A stretch of DNA of 64,000 nucleotides, from the NCBI GenBank assembly GCA_023238725.1, contig CM041553.1, positions 9,013,001-9,077,000 on the forward strand, written 5' to 3'. Position 1 is the first letter of the stretch, and every line of letters starts with the position of its first letter. The position numbers were made by a program, and so were the translations under genes. This document shows positions 37,602 through 48,958 of this stretch, piece by piece. This DNA is from Scortum barcoo (Eukaryota; Chordata; Actinopteri; Centrarchiformes; Terapontidae). The notes under the pieces were generated by a model that saw only the letters and a list, made by a program, of their open reading frames with translations, was not told the origin of the DNA and did no database searches.

Positions 37602-39890
37602 CTTTATTGATCTCCAAGAGAAATTCACATTTCCAGCAGCTTGAAAGGTGGAAACATAAGGGCATGCAAGTAATACAGTAAAAATGAAGAAACTATAATA
37701 AAATAGATAGGTAAAAATACAATATAAAATAACAACATAAAATTAAAAAAAAAATTAAATATGAAATAAAGCATAAAATACACTGCTATAAGATAATCAC
37801 AATAAGTTTTATAGTTTCAGGTCCCAGACTGGTCTGGACTTCAGTCTGATACAGATCAGTTTGTGATGTCTTGATGTAATAATTAAATAAATGATATCAG
37901 AGGCTGGAAATGTATTTGCTGGCTGCTGAAATGTCACATAACTTCATCACCAGGATTTGTGCTTATGTTGGGGAGGTTTCTGCAACTATGCTCTCCTCTC
38001 CCAGCCCCAAGTAATTAAATATGTCTTTTAGTCATTTCATTGGATTGGTTGGGTGGAGCACCAGCCCAGCATCTTTTCAGGATACTTGAACATGATGGAT
38101 TCCCCACACACGTAGCACCTCTTTCTCATTCACCCCAGTATCAACACATTGTGGGGAAGCTTTATGTGTGTGTGTGTGTGGTGGCCAAGAAATATAGTAT
38201 TTTGTACTACTCAATCAGTCTGATTGAGACTTCATGCTTTTGAGACACAGTGTCTGTTTGTACGTGAGCTTACTGCGTGTGCTGTCACTCTGGGCCGACT
38301 GAATGGAAAAGATGAATGAATCCCCCCAGCATAGTAAGAAGCACCGGAGCATCTGAAGCTGCTCTCTCACTCAGTCTATTGCTCTCATATTTACTAGCAC
38401 TCCACGCACAGGCAGCTGCATGCTCCCCCAGCAAGCAGACACACAGATGTACAGGCATTCAGACACACACACACACAAGAAGCTCTTGCTGGCAATTTGC
38501 CTTGCCTCCCTTTTGTTTAAGTCTCAGCAGATTACAGCTGGCTCGTTCTCATTAATTGGCCAATCAGCCAATAATGCTTAATGCTGTGAATAAACACCGA
38601 TTTCCATTTCCACAGAGATGGAACAGTCCACCTTTTCCAGCTGCTGCCCCCCTAAAACCACCTCCTGTGGTCTGCTCTGCGTGTTGCCATGCCAACAGGG
38701 ACCTGAGCACCTCTGGATGCTCCAATCAAGTGTCTTTTGCTCAATTTCACACATGCACACACAACATTAAAGCTGATTGAGGGGTGTGTATTGTCTGCTC
38801 TCAAAGGAGGCTTTATTTCAAATGACATATTGAACTGAAGTCTTGATGGAGTGAGGGAGCTGTGTTTGTGTGTGTGTGTGTCTCCTCCATGTTGCATGGG
38901 GAAAAAAAACAATAAACAAAGGCTAAAAGGAACTTCTTGTTTTTGGTGTTTGGGTATATTTCACCGAGTGCTCATTGCCCAGAAACATTCACCTGGGGAG
39001 CAGTAAGAAGACCCAAGGCCACAATAACCTGTCTTGAATTAAACATAACCTCTCTGGGTTGACCTGCTGTTGACAATATTGCTTTGTGTCGGTCTGCAAA
39101 GTGTTCACATTAAAACAGCACTTTCAAGGAGGTGATTCTATTTTTTTCTTACTGTCTATCAAACATGAAAAGACAAAAACAATGTGCTAGTCCTCAATAC
39201 TTTCTGTTTTTGTCTCTGTGGCAATTAGGCCCATTACCATGCTAAAAGTGTCCACCTTTACAATCTTTTTTTTTTTTTTACAAATAAAAGGGCCAAACAT
39301 GTTTGATTTTTTTGCTGAAACAGATGACAGCAGCATAAATGATTTAGTGATGAGTAAATGGTAAATTAATTGGGGACTATTTTCAGCACATTTGCTTAGG
39401 TGAATATTTACAGCAGCAGGATGGTGTAGCTGCTGGATTCAAATTAGTGTAGAGTGCCCGTGTTCGTGGCAGTAATGCAGTGCATGTCAGCCAATACAGT
39501 GTTGTTTATCATTGATGTTTTTAAGTAAACAACAATGGAAGATAATGGTACAAAGACTGTATTTCCCAGCAGGATCAGTGCACTGTTGGATTTAGACTGA
39601 GTGTGTGAATAGTTGACGTTGCCTCACATCTTTTAATTCTTCCTCTCATTCCCTGCTCTCTCCATTTGTTCCCCTTCTCCTCACCCACCTCTTGTCCCTT
39701 TCTTCGTCACCCTCATCTTCATGTAAATGTCTGTCCACACCTACATTATACACGAACGAGCTAAAGGAGACCAAGTGTGTATCTCTCCCTTTGTTGTTTG
39801 CGTACATTAATTACACATTAACCCAGTTTACCGAATATACCAGCCCTTTTTCACAGTTAGAGACGGAGTAGCCTCTTTTTCTTTTTATTA
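36586..39890. other. Intergenic region between pbx and mvb12a
   Basis: Apart from the GATA array and its tail I see short GT runs (36643-36664, 38167-38180, 38868-38881) and AT-rich sequence. No open frame here carries family motifs. The stretch at 38480-38760 has balanced composition and could be regulatory, but nothing decisive is visible. Confidence 0.4.
37527..37601. repeat. (GATA)n microsatellite, about 18 copies
   Basis: Perfect GATA tetranucleotide array. It is directly followed by ACTTTATTGATCTCCAAGAG and AAATTCAC (37602-37630), the conserved tail that very often follows GATA arrays in teleosts, so the array and tail are probably the 3' end of a retroposed element. Confidence 0.92.
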
Positions 39891-40113
39891 GCAGCAGCTG
39901 CTGCTGTTGTTATGCCGCCATCTTGCGTCCGAACGCGATGCTGGGCTTTTTACGGTGACGTACGCGCCCCGTGGTTTGACGGGAGTTGAAGTCAGAATGG
40001 ACTCGGCACTTCCTGCTTTCACAAGGAAGACTAAACTTCGGCTGCTAGCTAAAAAGTTCTTTACCTGCCAAAGCGCCTCATCCCGAAGACACAGGGCTGA
40101 ACTCAGCGACAGA
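39890..40113 (+). promoter_or_regulatory. mvb12a promoter and first exon with a YY1 site
   Basis: CpG-enriched sequence with the YY1 consensus CCGCCATCTTG at 39915-39925, a site typical of start-proximal housekeeping promoters. A first exon probably ends at 40113 with the strong donor CAGA|gtaagt. Two short upstream frames begin at ATGs near 39912 and 39938. A later ATG at 39997 is open and in frame with the main protein (see findings). Confidence 0.6.
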
Positions 40114-41624
40114 GTAAGTCCCAGTTTGTGTGATTTTATTCATAGACTCATGAAAGTATAATAAAATTAAGCTCATTTTGAATAAGAAACAGCAAAGTCT
40201 CGTCAATGAAACAGTCGCTTCTATTTTAAAGTAAGCTCGGTTTGTCATGTGTCACACAGGGTGCCAGTCTGCATCGATCATTCACTCAGGTTTTCTTATG
40301 AATAGCTTTACTACAGTACACCTGAATGTGTCAGTGTGATTATGCTGGTGTCAGAGTTAGTGGTAAAGCAGTTAAAGTGTCAAAGCTCATCCAGGATGGA
40401 TCTCAGGTGCCCGCATCTGTCTGGTAGTGATTTCACACCCCGATACTGAAAATAGAGTTCACACAATAACAACACGTCTCACGGAAGGAAGTGTGGGTGA
40501 GTAAGTAAGTAAATAAGTCTACCAAACATCTGTCTTCACTTCTCTTGACAAGTTTAATTCAGTAATAGTTCATACATTGATTCAAAATTAATCACCCAGA
40601 CATCATCTCTGTGTTTTTCACAGCTTTTTTCTTGTGAAAACTGAGGCATGTTGTCAGCCTGTGAAGATTTTATATTAAGAACATTTCAAACAGTTTCAAA
40701 AGGGGAAATATTTTATTTCTGAAAGAGGTCAATGTGCAGCATAACACCCTTTTACAACAGGCATCACCTGCATGAATGTTCACTTTTGCAGTCACAAACC
40801 TTTGGGCCTTTGCTGTGGTGGTTTCTATGACAGATATGGAGTATAATGATATCAACCCCGAGATAATATCAATATGTCTCCCATCAGAGATGTTCCCATT
40901 CTGTTGATGCTTTTGTTGTGCTTTTTTAGTATCTCTGGGTGCCATAAGCCATTGTGGGCAATCTTACAAATCAATAAGCAGAAATATGATGATATTTATA
41001 TGATTTTCACAAGCAAGTTAATGCAGTAATTGGATTTACTTGTTTATTTCAAATATATTTTCCAGAAAAAGAGATCAATGCTGTTATACAAAGTCATGTG
41101 TAATCATTTTATAGAGGACTTAGTTCATATCAACCTACTTTCTACCAGAAATGAGGTGGTTGAAGAATATAAAAGCATCTCTCTGAAAGGGAAATGCAAA
41201 ATTCCCCAGATTGACCTGCAGTATCACTGCGGTAGTTGGAAGTGAATTCTTGCTCTGAATAGTTTGTGTCTGTCCTTGAATTTATATAGATAACATCACT
41301 GTTTAGAGTGAGTGGGATCTTTTCTGTCCTAATCAATATAGGGATAACATGAATACTTTGTGAGTCCTCACTTTTCGTCACATGGACACAACAAATTGGT
41401 TCTCACAATGCCAATAAGTGCCAGAGGCCAGAGAAAGCACATTCTTACACACTTGCGTAAGAGATGACAAAGAGAATCTGTGCTGCCATAATCATGTAAT
41501 TTGTATGAAAACCTCCTGAAAATAAGAAGACTAACAAGATTTTGTTAATGCCCCCACCCCCCCTTTTAAAATACACCCATTTATATTGTTGTCCTTCCCT
41601 TTTTTTCCTTCTTCTCTTTCTCAG
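40114..41624 (+). other. mvb12a intron 1
   Basis: Intron between the first exon and the exon starting at the MSLMERGG codon. It ends in a long pyrimidine tract (41592-41624). No repeat or other exon is recognised. Confidence 0.55.
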
Positions 41625-44569
41625 ATGTCCTTGATGGAGCGTGGGGGAGTCCGGCCAATTACGGCAGTGGCCTGGACCTCCAACACCAGCACCTGCCCCA
41701 AAGATTTCAACCTGGTAGGAACACTCATAAAGATTAAAGGTTTATACAACTGCCCATCTACAAGAGTGCGCTGTTTCCTCCTGAATGTTAAACCATTCAA
41801 AAAACCTACCAAATAAATAGGAGCCAAGATGTACACGTCACTAAATAGTGACCTCAAACAGGCTGCATAAAGTCTTGAAATGAAAGAAAACTTTCGGATA
41901 ACCAGAGAGACTGCAAAAGTGGTGGTATGATCTCCTTTCTTACCCTCAGTGAGTATAGGAGCAGCTGTATTTGTAGATCCATTTATTTTGTTGAAAGCAA
42001 TTAACTGATCCTTTCTGGAGATAAACACAAAGAGAAGACATTTTGGCACCAAAATATCTGGAAGTTGCCTTGCTTTTGCGCTGAACTTGTATCCAGGAAA
42101 CACACACAGTGTCATATACAGATGGGCCCTAATTTGTTTCAGTCTATGTAGTAATGGGCAGAGGTCAGTTTAAATACACAGTATACTGGGAGGTTCAAGA
42201 AAATTGTAAGTCAGATGTTGGAAATGTTAAGTGGACAGTTTGCATGTTTAGATGAACTTAAGAAAAAGAGCAGTTGTTTAAAAGTGATGTCAACCGACTG
42301 TAAACTACCTTCTCTAGAGATCCAGACGAAAAAAGGATGTTGTGTAGCGACTGAATTTGCAAACGTAAAACTGTACTTGATGTGTGTGACTTAAACACTG
42401 TAATAAATAGCATCATTAACCATCTATTTAATAATAATTATAGTCATAATTGTACCCGATGGTTCTGTGTTTAAAGTCAAAGTTTGACCCAGCACTTAAC
42501 GTTTGTCGTCTTGTCTTCAGGTGGACTAATCACAGCTTTCTGAGCTTTACATTCTTGTAATAAATGGAGAAACTGTACAGTACAACCACACTCATGACTA
42601 TTTTTCATTTAATCAGACATTTTTGTGATGCCACATTTGGTATATTTATCTACGCCCTTCTGCAGATCAGCATCACGGAGGACGGAGCAGCAGCAAACTT
42701 TACACGCAGCTTTGGAATGAAGTCTGGATATTACCTCTGTTACAGCAAGGTAAGTAATGGACATACATTACCTCATGTTTGTTTCCCTGCAGCCCTTTGT
42801 TCTCTGCACTTGTCCCTCCATAAACAGACTGTATTTCTCTCTGTAGGAGTTGTCAGGTGGTATGGTAGTGTCAGACATTCAGCTTATTTCAGACAAGGAC
42901 TCCATTCCTCACGGCTATTGCTACATATCAGAGCACCTCGAACCAAGTGAGTACATACACACACGTTTGTGCTTCTATACTTGTGAGGACCTTCATTGAC
43001 CTAATGCACCTCCTCGCTCCTAACCCTAATCTTAATCATCAGAACTAAACCTAAGCCTAAGATTAACCTGAAAACCATGTTTTAACCTTCAGACAGACTT
43101 TTAAAGTAGTGAGGGTTGTCCATAATGGCCTCACTACGATGGTTTAAAGCTAAAATTGGTCCTCCCAAAGAGAGCAGTACAAGCCACACACACACTTACA
43201 CGTCTAAGTGCTGATACCTGATGCATTCCTGATATCTGATATCCTGTTTACGCACTGCTGATTTAATTTGCAGTCTGATGGACATTATCTACATTTGTGT
43301 GTGCTTGTGTTTCCAGAGGCCACTGTTTCGAAGAAGAAACGTGTGTGTGTGCACTTCGTCCCAGTGCACAGTGTGGACACAGCTGTGCTGGATATCAAAC
43401 TGACGGCCAAAAGCAAAATGATGTTGCAGCACTACACATATGTGGGGTTGGTGGTGTTCATATTTGACTTGCAGCAGTTTTATCAAGGCATTTCTGAAAT
43501 CCCATAACCTAAGCACAGTCATCTGTACAGAGAAATTAGTTATTTAAAGATGACTTGTTTTCAACTGAGCATTCAGCCTTTAATGGGTAATTGTACAGCT
43601 CTTGATGTAGCATTAAATGTGCCTTTTCCTCAGAGACATCCATGGCTATGTGTTGTGGTGCAGAAAGGGCTATTTTTCTGCCCCTGTGCCCCAAGCCAAG
43701 CCCCGCAGTGTCAGCCTGGACCTCCGCACACTCTCGTTGGAGCAGCCGTCTGCTCCTCTGCCCCTCAGACCCAGGTACAGCATTTATTTAAATGTTGTTA
43801 AAAAAGAAAAAAGTGTTATGATTTTGTGTTTCTCTTTCTAAATAATATTCACCTGTATCCAGGGGATTGTTTATTCTTGGTGTAATATTTTTCATTATAA
43901 TTTATACACATTACAGCACACATATGTTTTATTGTTTGTCTTTGCAGCAACCCTCCTCCAGTGCCACATAATAAACTGAGTCAGAGACGCTCCAGCCTCC
44001 ACACCAGGGACAACTTGGACAAACCTGCAGACAGCAGTATCCAGGGAATCACAGGTATTCCAAGTCTCTCCTCATACAAGGGAAACTTATTACTTTGTCC
44101 CTCTGCAGCCCACTCAACTATTACCTTCCTTCACTCTCTGCAGCTCTAGATGGAGTTCCCTTTGGCCTTCACCCAAAGTTTGAAATCCAGGCAAACAGCA
44201 CGGTACGTTTGACATCTCAGTGATGCTAAAATGACAGACTCCATTGCAAAATGAAGCAGATTTTTCGTATTCACATCTGTGTCTCTTTGTCTTATCTCTT
44301 TTTCTCTCTCTCTCAGGGTCAACTGAACTCTCAATTAAACAACATTCGCATAAAGTCTCTCAAAGACATTGAAAATGAGGTAGGCTCAGATCTTACTCTC
44401 AATCCTGGCTATGTGATTCTTAAATTAACAACATAAAGATTTCTTGACAAAGATCATACTCTTTTTGTTTGTTTTTTTTCAGTACAACTACACTTTTGCT
44501 GTTGAGGAATCTGCTGCCAAGAGGACCAGGCCATCAGTGCAATCAGGAGACGCCTCATTGGCTCAGTGA
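41625..44569 (+). CDS. mvb12a: MVB12A, ESCRT-I subunit (multivesicular body protein 12A)
   Basis: Nine coding exons join in phase to 286 residues: 41625-41714, 42666-42749, 42847-42946, 43317-43446, 43634-43774, 43948-44054, 44144-44202, 44317-44379, 44483-44569. The start MSLMERGGVRPITAVAWTS lies directly after an acceptor. Residues about 10-155 form the MABP beta-prism domain (KSGYYLCYSK, VSKKKRVCVHF, HGYVLWCRKGYF). A proline-rich linker follows, then the C-terminal UMA domain (ALDGVPFGLHPKFE, IKSLKDIENEYNYTFAVEES), which in the family binds ESCRT-I through VPS28/TSG101. The human protein is 273 residues as I remember it, so the length fits. MVB12A stabilises ESCRT-I and helps sort ubiquitinated receptors such as EGFR into multivesicular bodies. 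A 39-codon in-frame N-terminal extension through the first exon is possible. Confidence 0.92.
41715..42665 (+). other. mvb12a intron 2
   Basis: Intron separating residues FNL from ISITEDG of the MABP domain. No other feature recognised; the open minus-strand frame at 41621-42115 overlaps a real plus-strand exon and lacks family motifs. Confidence 0.5.
42958..43200 (+). repeat. Teleost dispersed repeat (TTGTGAGGACC type)
   Basis: Contains CTTGTGAGGACC, CTAACCCTAATC, a run of taacc/ctaag variants, AGTAGTGAGG and GTTTAAAGCTAAAATTGG, in the same order as a common fish repeat built around telomere-like CTAACC units. It lies in the intron between mvb12a exons 4 and 5. Recognition is by memory. Confidence 0.5.
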
Positions 44570-45565
44570 TCTTTAAACTTTGACAAAGCCACAGTTGCAG
44601 ACTTGTGCAGTTTTGCTTTGTCCAAAGACGTTTAGCATGACATCTCACATTATGGTATTATGGTTATGGTATGAAGGATGATCATGCCTACATTTACACA
44701 GTAGGTTTATAATATTAGGCTTCAAGTGGGAAGGATTTATCATAACAGGGTCAGTTAAAGGTCATCAGTGGGCACCACACTCCTACATGAGACTGACAAT
44801 CATACTTTACGTCATTTCACACGTATCTCTTGCATTCCTTTTTATTTATGTTTCATGTTAAGTCTATTAACTCCATTACCATCCTCAATCATTCCCGGTT
44901 TTATTAGCCAAAGGAAAGGCTCATTTGAATGGACTCATACTTGTAATAATACTGTCTTAACATGTATTTAGATGCTTCTTTGTTGGAATACAGCCCCAGA
45001 AGGCCTTATGGGGTTAAAGATATAATGAATCCACTCTGTACAGTATTTGCTGTTCGGGCTCATCCGTAGCATCAAGCCCACTGTCAAAATGTAGACTAAT
45101 TGTCTGCTAAAAAAAACACTTTATTATATCTTGAAGATGCACTTGCCATTTAAAGGTGTGCTACTTGCTCTGGTGTATGTTACTTACTATGTTACCTAAT
45201 ATCTGCGAGTGCTACATGTTTCAGAATTTGAATTTGCTGCAGATGTTTAACTCACTACATACACTATCAGAATGAAGGCTACAGGGTATTTGTTGTAAGA
45301 AAGGTAGCCCATTATCAGGTTTGCATTATTCCAAACAAATAATATATCCTATTTTAAGCTGAGTGAAGGAAGGTTGTATATTTTAGTCTTACTTAAACAA
45401 ATATTTGGGGAAAATGGGAGACAATCTGTCTTTTGACAAACATATATGGACCAAATATTTATCTTTGTCACTGTACGACATATAAAGATATTCTTTGTTG
45501 CTTTTATGGTCTGTTTCTCAACCTTTTATTGCATGGATAAAATAAAAACCTCAGAAACACTACTT
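44570..45565 (+). other. mvb12a 3'UTR with polyadenylation signal
   Basis: About 1 kb of AT-rich sequence follows the stop codon, with AATAAA at 45541-45546 (inside AAAATAAAAACC) as the first canonical signal I found. A GT-rich stretch (GGGTGTCTTTG) follows within 30 bases, supporting cleavage near 45565. Confidence 0.6.
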
Positions 45566-46440
45566 CGGGTGTCTTTGTTTTACACTTAGCACTACTTTAC
45601 AGAACTACTCATCGAGTAGGCAAATTTAAGGAATAAAGACTGAGAAAATCTGTTTGAAATGCAGCTTAACAATGTAAATTGTGTACAACGCAGTAACGTA
45701 AAGAAGGCAAACATATGAAGTACTGTGCAGTACTTGTAGTTTTAGAGATATTTACTGCGTAGTGACCCTACCTGAGTGGTGAGTAGTTCACATGGACAAA
45801 GAAGAAACATATGAACCTGTTTATTTAGATGAAGTTGACAAAGCGTTTAGCAGTGCCTTGCATCAGTTACTTTACACACGTTACCACACTGGAGTTAAGA
45901 GAGAACAACATCATATTTAGGTTCATCTTCATTCACTCTGCCTGCCTCAAACAGATTTGCCTTTTATGTTTTGTCAAGTGAGGGTTAACAGCTGAAATGA
46001 TTCTGCATCCATTCATCATTTCCATTCAGACCGTCAATTACTCCACACAGTCGTTATTATGCAGCTATGCTCCTACATTTCTACATGTTTACAGCTCTTC
46101 ACCATTTACACAGGATTGTCTCCTTGTACATGCAGCGTCCAGCTTTTGCTTTGATGGTGTGTTACTGCCACCTGCTGATGCCACACTGTTAATGCTGGAT
46201 ATGTTACATATGCGTTTCCCTTTTTTTACTTTTATCACCACCTCCCTGTGCAGTAAACATACACAACCTGTCGAGTGAAAATATTCAACTTTTGTTACAG
46301 AATATGAAAATACAGTATATACTGAATATTTCAAGCTGTGTGATTGTTTTCACTACTTATTATTCTATTAATTATTTTCAGTTGATTTATTGTTTAGTGT
46401 TCGAAGCTTTAAGTAACTAACTTGACTAAGACTCATATAC

Positions 46441-46835
46441 AGTGGTAGAATGTAACAAAGCACATTACTCAAGTATTGTACAATTTTGAAGTACTTGTAC
46501 TTTACTTCACTATTTCCATATCTTGTTGCTTAGTACCTCTACCCTACTACATTTTGGAGGCAATGCGCTTTATTTCGACAATACAAAATATAAATCAACT
46601 AATATATTATGATGTATTACTATATAAAGCTCCAACCTTAGCACCTACAACATTGGTGATGATTACACATTAATGCGGCACTAATTATAATACAATGATG
46701 TAATAGTTATTACTCTGAAATGGGCACAATGAGTGCTTGGACTTTTTGTACTCTAGATTATTCAGATACATCTGTGCATTTATTTGATTAAGATTTTGAA
46801 TGCAGGACCTTTTCTCATAACAGAGTACTTTAGAC
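46441..46835 (+). repeat. Percomorph dispersed MITE-like repeat, copy 2
   Basis: Starts AGTGGTAGAATGTAAC and continues with ACTCAAGTATTGTAC, TTTTGAAGTACTTGTAC, TACCTCTACCC and CTACATTTTGGAGG, the order of a common fish repeat. The right end appears truncated. Same family and orientation as 35976-36585. Confidence 0.55.
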
Positions 46836-47954
46836 TGATAAAAGACAGAAAAGCAGGAAACCAGTAAGTTAATCCTGTGTCCTCTAAAAGGCTGGTGGTT
46901 TTGTATGATAAATAACTTAAATGTATTCTTTCATTTTCTCATGGTATATGGTCATTTTATTAATCATTATTAATCCATGAAATATTTCAGCACAACTGTG
47001 CATTCAAATTCACTTCATTACTTTGGAGAATGTAATCATGTGAGTTTGTTCATTTTGACAATGTATGGTGCTTAGTATTATATTTTATTACAGTATTATA
47101 TCCTTACAGAAAGGTATTGTCTGAAATACTACCATCAGTTTTATATTCTGGTCAAAAAGAAATGTTTCTTTTTCTTTTTGAATGATAATTCTTACAGTTG
47201 AAATGAAAAATAAACTTGAACATGACCTTGAAATAAAAAATGACAGACAGTAACAGAAGAGGTTGTTTCAAATGTTAATGTAATAAATAATAACCAGCAT
47301 TTATGGAAGTCAGGGCCAGATTAATCCACTGTGTGGGCCCAGAGCAAAAAGGAGCTCTGGGCCTCAAGATTAGGTAATAATATGTAATAATAATAATATG
47401 TAATAATATGTATAATGTTGCCTTTAGGCCATTATCATTTAAATTTTTTCTATGATTTGGTTATGCACAGGGTCCAAAATTAACACTCGCCAGTCACCAA
47501 GTGTGAGTAAATTATGGAGAGCACTGGAGAAAGCTGCTGGTTTGCTGTGAACCAGAGACGGTTCCTTCACATCAGTCTGCTACGTAGATCTGCATTTTGT
47601 ATAATTAGTCTCAAAACCTGCAGACATAAAAAACAGACATGTGCACGTGATATGCATGAACAGAATAGTATCCATAAGCGGAAAAGCATCCTTGTGAGGG
47701 AGCATTTCTGCTCTGCATGCACTAACATGTTCCCGAGAGCACGAGCCTCTGATGAGGAGGAGAGGATGGAACAGATGGTGGCTGATGTCTCCCCTCCTTT
47801 CATTGGTCACTTTCAACATCCATTTCAGCACCAAGTGAATCGTGTGTTCACCCTACCCTTAATCTGATTGTTTAAAGTCTGCCTGGAAATTAATATATAT
47901 ATATATTTTTTTGTACTCTCATTACTTTGTAGCCCCACCAGTCAGGCTATGTTA

Positions 47955-48110
47955 TAACTTAGATTCAAGATTTATTCATCATGTGCACAACAATGACATT
48001 GGCAATGAAATTCTTCAGTCACATATATGGACAAATGTGAGGCTTTTTTCCTCCGACAATAATCTCGTTCTCTCAGGCAAACTGCAACAGTATAAAAGTG
48101 TTTATTAAAT
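47955..48110 (+). mobile_element. Retroelement 3'-tail-like relic
   Basis: TCAAGATTTATTCATCATGT, a short gap, then CAATGAAATTCTTCAGTCAC resembles the tail (TTTATTGTCA...CAATGAAATTC) shared by several teleost LINE/SINE families. The rest of the element is missing or too diverged to recognise. Confidence 0.35.
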
Positions 48111-48631
48111 TTGTGTCTGGTTAAACGTTTTTTTTTTTTAATTCCATCTAGCAGCCACCTTGGCCAGTAAGCCAAAATTAATTTAGGACACTGCTGGTGC
48201 AAACATTATTGATACACAAAGGTTTAACTGAACTAAACCATTAGTAACATGGTGAATCAGGATTTACCACTTTGTCCAGCAATCTAATGTTTATAGGAGC
48301 AGAGAATTAAGATTATATATAATTAAAAAGCAAACTTTAGATTTTGGAAAAAAAAAAACTTTTACATGAACATCCCTAATTCAAAGTGAACTATGCTGAT
48401 GACTTCATGTTATCTCATCTCATGTTTGTTAGCTCTGGTTTGCTCACAGTTGCCACCATCAGTGTGTTTGTTCACTGCTCGCTTTCATTTTCTCTGTGAG
48501 GCTTTCTGATTTGCAGCCCTGCAGCCACACACACTCTCTGTTCCTGCAGCTCTGTTTGTTCTGCTCTCCGGAAAAAAAAAGAGCTCTGATTCCAACCAGC
48601 TGTTTCCCGCCTCACACACAGACCAGCTGCA

Positions 48632-48726
48632 CACACACACACACACAGTAGGCGGAGGCAGCAGACACACACACACACAGACACACGCATGTAGTAGGCG
48701 GAGGCAAGAAGCCACACACACACACA
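48632..48726. repeat. Clustered (CA)n microsatellites
   Basis: Three CA runs separated by repeated 'gtaggcggaggc' units, ending about 230 bases before the tfap4 start codon. The interleaved units show local duplication of a CA-plus-spacer block of about 50 bases. Confidence 0.8.
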
Positions 48727-48958
48727 CTGGAGGGAACCCCATCAGCTGTGGGAAGCAACACAGTCTGAACTTACTTTTATTTTTCTCCTCTTGAGATAGT
48801 GAAGCGGTGTGTTTTTGTTTTTGTGTCCGTCTTCACAGCTATGAGCCAGTGAGGAGTGCATCGTTGTATTTTATTTTTTTAAAAACAAGGACAGCGGTGA
48901 CGGAGGAAGAAGGAGGAAAAACAGAAAACACAGGACTACAGAAGGAGGCTGCGAAAGC

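Larger units (their letters stand above)
45566..48780. other. Intergenic region between mvb12a and tfap4
   Basis: AT-rich and repeat-bearing. Recognised pieces are a percomorph MITE-like repeat (46441-46835), a retroelement-like tail (47955-48110) and CA microsatellites (48632-48726). A phrase near 47328-47365 (GGGCCAGATTAATCCACTG) also looks like a dispersed repeat. The open frame at 47514-47867 shows no family motif. Confidence 0.45.

Noticed and set aside
41621..42115. A 164-codon minus-strand open frame
   Set aside because: It runs antisense through the mvb12a start exon and its intron, and no motif is recognised.
47514..47867. A 117-codon plus-strand frame between mvb12a and tfap4
   Set aside because: No recognisable motif, no splice partners and AT-rich flanks; treated as chance.
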